A stretch of 64,000 bases of DNA, from positions 992,001 to 1,056,000 of the forward strand of contig NZ_CP022986.1 in assembly GCF_002770595.1 (NCBI RefSeq), in the 5' to 3' direction. The notes below the pieces were generated by a model. The model saw nothing but the letters and a program-made list of their open reading frames with translations, was not told the DNA's origin and searched no databases. Shown here piece by piece: positions 16,928-25,643 of the stretch (positions within the stretch are counted from its first letter, which is position 1; each line of letters opens with the position of its first letter). Made by a program: the position numbers and the translations under genes. The stretch is from Chryseobacterium camelliae (lineage in GTDB: Bacteria > Bacteroidota > Bacteroidia > Flavobacteriales > Weeksellaceae).

Positions 16928-19900
16928 TGCGAAAATTCGTTCAGAATATTGTGTCCTTCTCACTGAAAAATTCCCTGATTGTCCTCCTGGGAACTTTTCT
17001 GCTGCTGGCCGGGGGCATCTATTCTTACATCCATACGCCCATCGAGGCCTTTCCGGATGTTACCAATACCCGGGTGCGGGTCATTACCCAGTGGCCGGGA
17101 AGAAGTGCCGAGGAAATAGAAAAATTTGTCACCCTGCCCATCTCCAAAGAGATGAACACCATCCCGAGCAAAGCTTCGGTGCGTTCCATTTCGTTATTCG
17201 GGCTGTCTGTGGTTACGGTGACGTTTGATGACCATGTTGATGATTTTTATGCCCAGCAATACGCGTCTAACCGGCTTGGCAATGTAGACCTGCCCAATGG
17301 TGCCGATTTCAGCATCGAGCCTCCGTCCGGGGCGACCGGGGAAATTTACCGGTACATCATCAAAAGCAAGCTGCCGATCAAGGAAGTGACTTCCATCCAG
17401 GACTGGGTGATTGAAAGGGAGCTGCTGGCGGTTCCCGGCGTGGCGGACATCGTGAGCTTTGGTGGGGAGGAAAAGATCTATGAGATCAGGATCAATCCCA
17501 CAGAGCTCCAGAATTACGATCTCTCCCCTCTTGATGTGTACGAAGCGGTATCAAGGAGCAACGTGAATGTCGGGGGCGATGTGGTTTCCAAGGGCGACCA
17601 GGCCTATGTGGTCCGTGGGATCGGTCTTCTGGAAAGCAAAGCAGACATTGAAAATATACAGATTGAAGTCAAAGGTTCCACGCCGATCCTGGTAAAGCAT
17701 ATTGCGGAAGTAAAAGTTTCGGCCAAGCCGAGATTAGGCCAGGTGGGCTACAACAAGGAGGATGATGTGGTTCAGGGGATCGTGATCATGCTCCGTGGCG
17801 AAAACCCGAGTGATGTGATCGCCAGGCTGAAAGACCGGATTGCAGAACTTAACGGAGGAGAGCTTCCCGGAGACGTCAAGATCGTTCCGATCATTGACCG
17901 TACGGAACTGGTGAACACGACCGTGCATACCGTAACCAAAAACCTGATCGAGGGAATCATCCTGGTGTCCATCATCGTTTTCATCTTCCTGTACAACTGG
18001 AGGACGACCTTTATTGTGGCGTCGGTGATTCCGCTGGCTTTTCTTTTCGCCATCATCATGCTGAAAATACAGGGACTGCCGGCCAACCTCATCTCCATGG
18101 GCGCGTTGGATTTTGGGCTTCTGCTTGAAGGAACCTTAGTCATCGTAGAGCACGTCTTCGTCGCGTTGGAACATAAAGCCAAGAAGGTCGGCCTCGAACG
18201 GTTCAACCGGATGTCGAAGCTGGGGATCATCAAAAAAAGCGCGGGAAGCGTCGCCAGCTACATCTTCTTTGCCCTGCTGATCCTGATCGTTGCGCTAATG
18301 CCTATTTTCTCTTTCCAGAAAGTGGAAGGAAAAATGTTTTCGCCGCTCGCATTTACCTTAGGGTATGCCCTGCTGGGATCACTGATCCTGAGCCTGACGT
18401 ATGTTCCGGCGATGTGCAAGCTTTTGCTGACCAAAAATATTGAAGAGAAAGAAAACGTGATTTCCCGTTTTTTCAGGGTGAATGTTTACCGGCTGTATAC
18501 CTTTGCAGACCGTCACAAGAAAGCATTCATGATCGGATTCGGTGTTTTGCTGGTGATCTGCGGCCTTAAGTTTTCCAACTACGGCTCGGAATTCCTGCCT
18601 AACCTGAACGAAGGCGCGATCTATGTGCGGGCTACCCTTCCGAACAGCGTCAACCTCGACGAATCCGTGAGGCTGACCAAGGAAATGAAAAAGACCCTGG
18701 AAAATTATGATGAGGTGAAATTCGTCATGACCCAGACCGGCCGTCCTAATGACGGAACCGACCCTACCGGATTTTTCAATATCGAATTCAACATCCAGCT
18801 CAAACCGGAAGGTGACTGGAACAACAAAGGTTCCAAAGAAGACCTGCTGGAAAAAATGCGGGTTTCACTGGAGAAATACCCCGGAATCAATTTCGGTTTC
18901 AGTCAGCCCATCCAGGATAATGTGGAGGAATATGTCGCCGGTGTAAAAGCACCCCTGGTGATCAAGATTTTCGGGAACGACCTTTTCGAGCTGGAAGATT
19001 ATGCCAATCAAGTGGCCAATTCCATTAAAACGGTGCCGGGAATTTCGGACGTGAATGTTTTCAAAAACATCGGGCTGCCGGAACTGAGGATCCAGCTGCA
19101 CGACTCCAAGATGGCCAAATACGGGATTTCCACCGCAGACGCCCAGGCGGTGATTGAAATGACCATCGGCGGCCAGGCGGCCACCAAATTTTATGAGGAA
19201 GAACGAATGTTTGATGTTACGCTCCGTTTCGAAAAACAATACCGGGACAATCCGGAAAAAATAGGCAACATCCTGATTCCGACGAAAGACAGTAAAAAAG
19301 TCCCGCTGAAGGAAATCGCCACCATCGATTACCATACAGGCCCGTCCTTCATCTACCGTGAAGGCAGCAGCCGGTACATTGGTGTCGGGTTCAATATTGA
19401 AGGCCGCGACCTGGGAAGTACGATTGAAGATGCGAAGGCCAAAGTCGCCAGGGACGTCCATATCCCCAAAAAGCACAAGATGACCTGGGCCGGTGAATTC
19501 GAGAGTAAGGAAAGAGCCGCGAAACAGTTGATGATGGTGGTACCCGTATCGCTGATCCTGATCCTGATGCTGCTTTATTTCAACTTCGGGAATATGAAAG
19601 ACACGCTGATCTCGTCGGTCACCCTGGCCTTTGCGTTCATCGGCGGGTTTTTATCCCTCTGGTTTACCGGGACTATTTTCGGGATTTCCGCCGGTATCGG
19701 CTTTATCATCCTCTTCGGGGTGGCTACTATTGACGGTATCGTGCTGATCGGTGTCATGAAAGAAAACCTTCAGAACAAAATGCCTCTGAAAAAAGCGATT
19801 GCGGAAGGCGTCAAAAGCAGGATCCGACCAGTGGTGATGATTGCCCTGATGGGTTCAATGGGACTTTTCCCCGCAGCGATCTCCAACGGAATGGGATCTG

Positions 19901-20019
19901 AGATCCAGAAACCTCTGGCTATTATGATTGTCGGCGGACTGATCATCTGTATGGTCCTTTCGTTTACAATCCTACCGCTGGTGTTTTATTTTGCCTACCG
20001 GAAGAAGTATGCCAGCTGA
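16927..20019 (+). CDS. CusA/CzcA family heavy-metal efflux RND permease
   Basis: Inner-membrane pump of 1030 residues, complete for the family. N-terminal phrase THTPIEAFPDVTNTRVRV-like (IHTPIEAFPDVTNTRV) and QWPGRSAEEIEKFVTLPIS are typical for metal RND pumps. The fourth helix reads ALDFGLLLEGTLVIVEH: Asp395, Glu401 and Glu408 stand where CzcA has Asp, Asp and Glu, so one relay residue is changed to Glu. The C-terminal half has FGVATIDGIVLIGVMKEN. No Met triad can be assigned by eye, so monovalent (CusA) and divalent (CzcA) export cannot be told apart. A strong terminator follows 29 bases after the stop. Confidence 0.93.
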   Translation: MRKFVQNIVSFSLKNSLIVLLGTFLLLAGGIYSYIHTPIEAFPDVTNTRVRVITQWPGRSAEEIEKFVTLPISKEMNTIPSKASVRSISLFGLSVVTVTFDDHVDDFYAQQYASNRLGNVDLPNGADFSIEPPSGATGEIYRYIIKSKLPIKEVTSIQDWVIERELLAVPGVADIVSFGGEEKIYEIRINPTELQNYDLSPLDVYEAVSRSNVNVGGDVVSKGDQAYVVRGIGLLESKADIENIQIEVKGSTPILVKHIAEVKVSAKPRLGQVGYNKEDDVVQGIVIMLRGENPSDVIARLKDRIAELNGGELPGDVKIVPIIDRTELVNTTVHTVTKNLIEGIILVSIIVFIFLYNWRTTFIVASVIPLAFLFAIIMLKIQGLPANLISMGALDFGLLLEGTLVIVEHVFVALEHKAKKVGLERFNRMSKLGIIKKSAGSVASYIFFALLILIVALMPIFSFQKVEGKMFSPLAFTLGYALLGSLILSLTYVPAMCKLLLTKNIEEKENVISRFFRVNVYRLYTFADRHKKAFMIGFGVLLVICGLKFSNYGSEFLPNLNEGAIYVRATLPNSVNLDESVRLTKEMKKTLENYDEVKFVMTQTGRPNDGTDPTGFFNIEFNIQLKPEGDWNNKGSKEDLLEKMRVSLEKYPGINFGFSQPIQDNVEEYVAGVKAPLVIKIFGNDLFELEDYANQVANSIKTVPGISDVNVFKNIGLPELRIQLHDSKMAKYGISTADAQAVIEMTIGGQAATKFYEEERMFDVTLRFEKQYRDNPEKIGNILIPTKDSKKVPLKEIATIDYHTGPSFIYREGSSRYIGVGFNIEGRDLGSTIEDAKAKVARDVHIPKKHKMTWAGEFESKERAAKQLMMVVPVSLILILMLLYFNFGNMKDTLISSVTLAFAFIGGFLSLWFTGTIFGISAGIGFIILFGVATIDGIVLIGVMKENLQNKMPLKKAIAEGVKSRIRPVVMIALMGSMGLFPAAISNGMGSEIQKPLAIMIVGGLIICMVLSFTILPLVFYFAYRKKYAS

Positions 20020-20048
20020 CAAACTTGCCTTTTCTTTACTTTTTCTAT

Positions 20049-20077
20049 GCCGGATGCCTTATGTATCCGGCTTTTTT
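20049..20077 (+). terminator. Intrinsic terminator of the metal-efflux operon
   Basis: GCCGGAT and ATCCGGC form a perfect 7-bp stem with a 9-base loop, followed by TTTTTT. Confidence 0.9.
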
Positions 20078-20420
20078 ATGCATTTAACCGATTTTTTTAA
20101 GTTCACATTCAGATAGCACGCCTACGGCGTGCTTTGATCATAAAAATTGGTTAGTGCTACACAGATGATGTTCTTACGGAATATTATTTTGAACACCATT
20201 ACGTTTAATACATTGATATAATATCCATTAATATATCCTGCACATTTAGGCAAAAGGCTTTTTTAAATATGGCTGAAAGATAATCTCCAGCAAATGATTT
20301 TGCCGAATCATGCTCATTCAGAATACCCAAATGATGCCGCCTGAAGACAGACGGCACCATTTTTTGATACTTTTGCATTGTACGTAATAAAAGTAAATAT
20401 ACTGACCTTGAAGTTTCCGG
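20078..20420. other. Intergenic region with one palindromic repeat
   Basis: Between the terminator and the stop of the dioxygenase gene there are 343 bases. Apart from the palindrome at 20115-20133, listed separately, I see no reading frame or structure that I can support. Confidence 0.5.
20115..20133. repeat. GCACGCC-TAC-GGCGTGC palindrome
   Basis: AGCACGCC-TAC-GGCGTGCT is a perfect 8-bp inverted repeat with a 3-base loop, GC-rich in an AT-rich setting. It resembles short palindromes recurring between genes in flavobacteria; only one copy is present in this window. Confidence 0.6.
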
Positions 20421-21518
20421 CTACAGCAGTTCAAAGTTTTTCCCTAAATGTTCTTCTATCACAAAAAAAGGATCTTCCGTAAGGGTATGTGCCCTCATAT
20501 CAATAAGGCTTACCTTGCTCATCATACGAAGCATAATCCTTCTTTCACAGGTATTTTCCACTCCGTTGATATTCCTGACCCCTGCCTTGAAAGCAGATCT
20601 TCCGTGAGCACATAAATGATTGTTAACCAATATCACATCTCCCGCCTGCGGAGTAAATCCCGAATAAATCAGATGCCGTGCCTCTTCCCAGAATTCAGTC
20701 AGGTAATGATGGGCTTCTTCAGTCTGTCTGATCCCCGGATTGAACAACTGTTCCGCCGCATCAAATCTCATGAACGGAAGCTGATGATTACCGTATAAAA
20801 CCGAGTCCAGGGCATTTTCTTCATCTTCACTGATTTCCAGATTGGCATCTTTAGGGATTTTGTACATCTTGTCAAAAAGAGCCTTATGTCTTTTTCCGAT
20901 CGATTCATGTGAACGGATAGAATACAGGGTTGAGGGAACCTGCTCTTCATTTCTGATATACATGAAGCTTAAAAAATCAGCCTGATGCTTCAGGAATGCG
21001 TCTTCTGTGTGCACATACAGATCTGTTGAAGACCCTGATCCCGTTTGTGTTTCCCTCATTTTCTCGTCGGGAATGATGGCATGAATCAGCCCTCCTCCTT
21101 TCCGTTGCGAATAATACTGCACAGGTTTCGAGGGCAGTGCCCCGTGAATTAAGGCACAGGCAAAACCGTACAGATTAAATTTCGAGTAATCTGCTGACTG
21201 CCAGTTAGGCGGTGTGGAACCGATACTTTCCTGGTCGACATCCATCAGCCCTTTGAAGATTAAAGCTCCGTATTGGGTTTCAGAAAAATCACTGGAAAAA
21301 TCAGCGGCTGTATTTAAAATCCTTTCGGGTAAAAAATAAGAGGAAAGCTGATGAATCTGCTTTATGAATTCACGGTTTTCATAGTCTCCGTATTTTTTCT
21401 GGAGATTCTTCGCCGCGTCTCTGATCATTTTCCGTTCCTGCGAAGTAATTTCAATCACTTCCGGAAGCACTGTTACCTGAGTTTTTGGGGTCTCTTTTAA
21501 AATTTCTGTAAAATTCAT
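20421..21518 (-). CDS. Fe(II)/2-oxoglutarate dioxygenase, probable lysine hydroxylase
   Basis: Oxygenase of the TauD/clavaminate-synthase-like family, 365 residues from the ATG at 21516-21518; in-frame sequence upstream of it looks non-coding. The iron ligands are visible: His170 and Glu172 in LYVHTEDAF and His305 in NNHLCAHGRSAF, followed by Arg307 in the position that binds 2-oxoglutarate. HxE rather than HxD is typical of the clade that hydroxylates free amino acids (VioC, AsnO and the KDO lysine hydroxylases, some of which come from flavobacteria). It is divergent from the siderophore operon. A 4-hydroxylysine product, once decarboxylated, would give 3-hydroxycadaverine, a building block reported for chryseochelin. 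The exact substrate is inference. Confidence 0.85.
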   Translation of the reverse strand: MNFTEILKETPKTQVTVLPEVIEITSQERKMIRDAAKNLQKKYGDYENREFIKQIHQLSSYFLPERILNTAADFSSDFSETQYGALIFKGLMDVDQESIGSTPPNWQSADYSKFNLYGFACALIHGALPSKPVQYYSQRKGGGLIHAIIPDEKMRETQTGSGSSTDLYVHTEDAFLKHQADFLSFMYIRNEEQVPSTLYSIRSHESIGKRHKALFDKMYKIPKDANLEISEDEENALDSVLYGNHQLPFMRFDAAEQLFNPGIRQTEEAHHYLTEFWEEARHLIYSGFTPQAGDVILVNNHLCAHGRSAFKAGVRNINGVENTCERRIMLRMMSKVSLIDMRAHTLTEDPFFVIEEHLGKNFELL

Positions 21519-21541
21519 AGGAAATAAATTTGGCGTTTGAT

Positions 21542-21570
21542 AATAATTAATATATTTGTTTTTAATTATT
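21542..21570. promoter_or_regulatory. Inverted repeat in the divergent siderophore promoter region
   Basis: AATAATTAA and TTAATTATT are perfect 9-bp inverted arms separated by 11 bases that include TATATTTG (21551-21558), a good -7 element on the plus strand with TTTG 18 bases upstream (21529-21532). ATTCTAAATAA just beyond resembles one half of an iron-box. Fur-type control is expected but not proved by this sequence. Confidence 0.4.
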
Positions 21571-21673
21571 CTAAATAACAATAACGAATTCAAATTTAGG
21601 AATAATTTACCAACCACCAAATAAAATATACAAAAAATGAAAACTTAAAAAACTGATTACCAAATCACTATAC

Positions 21674-21687
21674 TTCCATGCATGGAA
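21674..21687. promoter_or_regulatory. Perfect 14-bp palindrome upstream of the siderophore operon
   Basis: TTCCATGCATGGAA is fully self-complementary and lies 46 bases before the decarboxylase start. It is a good operator candidate for a dimeric regulator. The regulator is unknown. Confidence 0.5.
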
Positions 21688-21733
21688 TAACAGACCCTAT
21701 TTCTATTTTACAACATCACTCTATAAGAACTTT

Positions 21734-23260
21734 ATGAATAACAATATAACATCCCCGGGAGCGCTCACCGACGCTGTTTTATCTCAGGATTTGGGGAATT
21801 TTGAAAATATCTTTCATCCCGGTAATTACCATCATTACAGAAATGCTATCAATGCAACGGCCGATCTTGTCCAGGAGTTCCTGTACAGAAATACCCAACC
21901 GTTCAGCGGCATAGAAGCCAAAGAAATGAAAGGAAAAGTGCAGGAAATTGATCTCAATCAAAAACTTTCCAGCTACCACGAGCTTCTTTCCGAGGTAGAT
22001 GATATTTATGTAAAGCATGCCACGGCTTTCCACCTGCCCCAATATGTGGCACATCTTAACTGCCCTGTTGTGATTCCGGCTCTGGCGGGAGAAATCCTGG
22101 TCAGCGCCATCAATTCTTCTCAGGACACTTACGATCAGAGTGCGGGAGGCACTTTCATGGAAAGAAAGCTTATTGACTGGACAGCTGACCAGATTGGCTA
22201 TGACCTGAATGACAGTGACGGAGTTTTCACTGCAGGAGGTTCACAGAGCAACTTAATGGGCCTCGTCATGATGCGTGACTGTTTTTCACAGAAAAGGTAC
22301 CACCACAACATTAAAGCGGACGGCTTACCGCCGGAAGCGGACCGGTTCAGAATATTTGTTTCTGATAAATCCCATTTCAGCAATCTGAAAAATGCTTCCA
22401 TCATAGGATTGGGTGAGAAATCCATTGTAAAAGTACCGACCGATGAGAGGTTCCGCATGGATATTTCTTTACTGAAGAAATACATGAAAAGAGAAGAACA
22501 GATGGGCAATATCCCTATCGGCATTGTCGCCACGGCAGGCACAACAGATTTCGGTAATGTTGATCCCTTAGACGATATTGCCGATATCGCAGAACAATAC
22601 CAGATATGGATGCATGTAGATGCGGCATATGGCTGTGCACTATTATTAAGCGAAAAATACCGTTATCTCCTGAACGGCATTGAAAGAGCCGACTCCGTAA
22701 CGGTTGATTACCATAAATCTTTTTTCCAGCCGATCAGCAGCAGTGCTTTTATCGTAAAAAACAAAAGAGAGCTGCTAATTCTTAAGCATCACGCAGATTA
22801 TCTTAATCCAAAAGAAATGGATGAAGAAGAGATCCCTGCTCAGATCAACAAATCCATTACCCAGAGTACCCGCCGGTTTGATGCTCTAAAACTATGGTTC
22901 ACCTTAAGAATGATGGGCAAAGAGCAATTGGCAGAATATACCGATACCGTTATTGATCTCACTAAAGATACCGCCTTAATCATTTCTGAAGATCCTGATT
23001 TTGAACTCCTTTCCGATTCGGACCTGAGCGTGCTCGTTTTCCGGTATACCAGACCGGACATTGCGGATACTGATGCACTGAACCAGTTCATCAAGATGAA
23101 GCTGTTTTACAGCGGAGAAATCATGTTAGCCAGCACCAAAGTTAATGGAAACTTCTATCTGAAGTTCACTTTGTTAAATCCAATCACAACGACAGAAGAC
23201 ATTCGTCAAATCCTCAATAAAATCAAACTCCATGGAAAAGACTTTAGTCCAGAAAAATAA
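21734..23260 (+). CDS. PLP-dependent amino-acid decarboxylase of siderophore synthesis
   Basis: Group II pyridoxal-phosphate decarboxylase, 508 residues, related to diaminobutyrate and lysine decarboxylases of the DesA/RhbB type. Seen: GGSQSNLMGL (phosphate binding, about 168-177), HVDAAYG (Asp296, ring-nitrogen contact) and VDYHKSFFQP with the Schiff-base Lys328. In this setting it should remove CO2 from lysine or hydroxylysine to give cadaverine or hydroxycadaverine, the first step of hydroxamate arm synthesis. Its 3' end overlaps the next gene by 29 bases, so the two are coupled. Substrate choice (lysine rather than diaminobutyrate) is inferred from the neighbouring dioxygenase. Confidence 0.9.
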   Translation: MNNNITSPGALTDAVLSQDLGNFENIFHPGNYHHYRNAINATADLVQEFLYRNTQPFSGIEAKEMKGKVQEIDLNQKLSSYHELLSEVDDIYVKHATAFHLPQYVAHLNCPVVIPALAGEILVSAINSSQDTYDQSAGGTFMERKLIDWTADQIGYDLNDSDGVFTAGGSQSNLMGLVMMRDCFSQKRYHHNIKADGLPPEADRFRIFVSDKSHFSNLKNASIIGLGEKSIVKVPTDERFRMDISLLKKYMKREEQMGNIPIGIVATAGTTDFGNVDPLDDIADIAEQYQIWMHVDAAYGCALLLSEKYRYLLNGIERADSVTVDYHKSFFQPISSSAFIVKNKRELLILKHHADYLNPKEMDEEEIPAQINKSITQSTRRFDALKLWFTLRMMGKEQLAEYTDTVIDLTKDTALIISEDPDFELLSDSDLSVLVFRYTRPDIADTDALNQFIKMKLFYSGEIMLASTKVNGNFYLKFTLLNPITTTEDIRQILNKIKLHGKDFSPEK

Positions 23261-25643
23261 TACCAGAAGAAGAGCCCAGGAAATCACCCTCAGGATATTG
23301 CTCAACGGAATGCTGAGAGAGCTGGGAAACGGAAAGTTTTACCAGGGCGTTCCGAAATATGATCCTTTAACAGCCCGGGCTCTTGAACAAAGCAGCTATT
23401 CCCTTCATATGAGATTTGAGATGAAGAAAGGCGGCGTATTCCTGTTCGCTCCCATTTCATACCGGTCTGCTAGTGCTTTTCATGACTATGATTTCCCGGT
23501 ATGGGTGGTTGACCATAAGAATAATAAAGCTTTTGAAGTCCATCCGGAAGAACTGCCTGGAATGATTTACAGAGAGTTTTGCGATACTTTTGATGTAGAG
23601 GGAGCAGAACGTTTTACCGAAAGGATCAGAAGCAGTGTAAGAAATCTTCAGCTCACCTCAGCAGCGATTTCGGAAAGGCAGAAACCAATCGGCTATTCAT
23701 TTCTTGAATCGGAACAGATGCTTCCTGCCGGTCATAACCTTCATCCTTTCACCAAATCAAGAATGGGATTCTCCGAAGAAGAACAAGAGCAGTATGCTCC
23801 TGAGTTTGAGAACGGTTTCCAGCTGGATTATTTCCTGATCCACAAAGAGTGCATTTCCGAACAATCTCTTCCCGGAACCTCTGCCAAAGAGATTTTCGCC
23901 ACACTGGCTTCTGTCCCGGAAAAATATGACTTCGACCATATCGCTGATTACTATATCGTTCCCTGCCATCCCTGGGAAGCACAATACCTGATGTCAACGG
24001 AAGAATATCCGGAAATGATAGGATCAGGAAAAGTAATCCACATCGGTCAACTGGGAGAGGAATTTTATGCGACCTCATCGATCCGGACGCTGTACAGCCC
24101 TACGTTCAACTGGATGCTGAAATTCTCCCTGCATGTTTTGATGACAGGATCCGTAAGGACCAATAGCCTGAAAGACCTCAGAAGAGGATATGCTTCTTCC
24201 GTCTGGTGGAATGACAGGAAGGAGGCCTTTGAAAAGAAGTTCCCGAACTTTAAACTGCTCTCCGAGCCTTCTACCCTGAGCGTTTATTTTAACGAACACA
24301 ATATTGACAGCTTTAACATCTTAATCCGTGAAAACCCTTTTTCAGCTCAGGATAAAGTACTTTTACTGGCAAGATTATGTCAGAATGAATTGACCGGCCA
24401 GGATCAGTTTGCTGCTTATTTCTTCAGAAATCTTGCTGAAACGTTAGAGATAACACCGGAAGAGGCTGTTATTACCTGGTTTACACGGTATGTTCAGCTG
24501 CTCCTTTCTCCTTTCAATACTCTGTTTAAAGAATTCGGGATGGCTCCGGAAGTCCATCAGCAGAATATTCTTATCCAGCTGAATGATGATTACCTTCCCA
24601 AGACCATTTACATACGGGACGGACAAGGGTATCTTCTACGGGAGAGCTTTAAAGCAAATTATAAAAAATCAGTAGAAAAATGTCCTGAAATCGAAGAGCT
24701 TTTCATCCGGGACAGCCGCCTTCTGGATATCATTTCCCATCATTTGCTGGTCAGTAATTTTGCAGCATTAATATCTTCATTAGGCAAGACAGGACTGATC
24801 AGGGAACAGGGACTGATCCATATCCTGTATGCTGAATTTGCCCGTCTTCATGAGTCTGATCCTTCTGATTTTACGGATTATGCCTTACACCAGCGCTATT
24901 GGGCTGTAAAATCGAATCTCCGGTCCGCTATTCTTGATGTTGACGGAGGGATTAACGCCTCTTCCATTTCTTACGCCAAAGTTCCCAATCTTCTTCACAG
25001 GCATTTCTTTTCGGAGCAACTGATCCACCCTGAAGGGACAGACATTTTCTTTAAACGGTATTTCGCCAAGGAAGACGTCACAATGAGCGTGAGGCCCATT
25101 GATCTGGACCAGGACCTGGAAATGCTTCATGAATGGTTCAACAGGGAACATGCCATAAAAATCTGGCAGATGAACTGGCCCATTGATGAGCTTGAAACCT
25201 ATTACCGGTTAATGCTGCCCGGTGATGAAGCCCACAGCTATATTATAGCCGGTAATGATGAACCCAGCTGTAATATTGAAGTGTACTGGGCATGCCAGGA
25301 TATGGTCGGGGATTATTACGAAGTGCTGCCGACGGACTACGGAACCCATCAATTCATAGCACCTACCGATCCGAAGAAAAAATACGTATCGCCCTCTACA
25401 CAATCTATGGTAGATTATGTATTTGCACAGCCGGAAGTAGGAAAAATGGTCGGTGAAGGATCTGTAGATTCACTTGCTTCCATGATGAATAAAGCACATG
25501 TAGGCTTCAAAGTGGATAAAGTCATTGAAATGCCCCACAAAAAAGCCAACCTTAATTTCTGTTACCGGGAATGGTACTGGGAAAAATTTCCACACAATAA
25601 AAATATAGCAATCACTACAAACACCACCAAAAATGAATCATGA
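23232..25643 (+). CDS. IucA/IucC-type siderophore synthetase fused to GNAT acyltransferase
   Basis: Two-domain enzyme of 803 residues. Residues about 1-610 are an NRPS-independent siderophore (NIS) synthetase: AGHNLHPFTKSRMGFS (cf. GHPxHPxxKxRxGF), VPCHPWEAQYL, SSIRTLYSPT and EVHQQNILIQL. The HPxxK form of the first motif is typical of citrate-using type A enzymes. From residue 615 (SVRPIDLDQDLEMLHEWFN) to the end is an IucB/RhbD-like acyltransferase, with WQMNWPIDELETYY and VGFKVDKVIEMPHKKANL. The fusion would acylate the N-hydroxylated diamine and join it to citrate. In relatives the two activities are often separate genes. Start overlaps the decarboxylase; end overlaps the hydroxylase gene by 11 bases. 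Confidence 0.9.
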   Translation: MEKTLVQKNNTRRRAQEITLRILLNGMLRELGNGKFYQGVPKYDPLTARALEQSSYSLHMRFEMKKGGVFLFAPISYRSASAFHDYDFPVWVVDHKNNKAFEVHPEELPGMIYREFCDTFDVEGAERFTERIRSSVRNLQLTSAAISERQKPIGYSFLESEQMLPAGHNLHPFTKSRMGFSEEEQEQYAPEFENGFQLDYFLIHKECISEQSLPGTSAKEIFATLASVPEKYDFDHIADYYIVPCHPWEAQYLMSTEEYPEMIGSGKVIHIGQLGEEFYATSSIRTLYSPTFNWMLKFSLHVLMTGSVRTNSLKDLRRGYASSVWWNDRKEAFEKKFPNFKLLSEPSTLSVYFNEHNIDSFNILIRENPFSAQDKVLLLARLCQNELTGQDQFAAYFFRNLAETLEITPEEAVITWFTRYVQLLLSPFNTLFKEFGMAPEVHQQNILIQLNDDYLPKTIYIRDGQGYLLRESFKANYKKSVEKCPEIEELFIRDSRLLDIISHHLLVSNFAALISSLGKTGLIREQGLIHILYAEFARLHESDPSDFTDYALHQRYWAVKSNLRSAILDVDGGINASSISYAKVPNLLHRHFFSEQLIHPEGTDIFFKRYFAKEDVTMSVRPIDLDQDLEMLHEWFNREHAIKIWQMNWPIDELETYYRLMLPGDEAHSYIIAGNDEPSCNIEVYWACQDMVGDYYEVLPTDYGTHQFIAPTDPKKKYVSPSTQSMVDYVFAQPEVGKMVGEGSVDSLASMMNKAHVGFKVDKVIEMPHKKANLNFCYREWYWEKFPHNKNIAITTNTTKNES

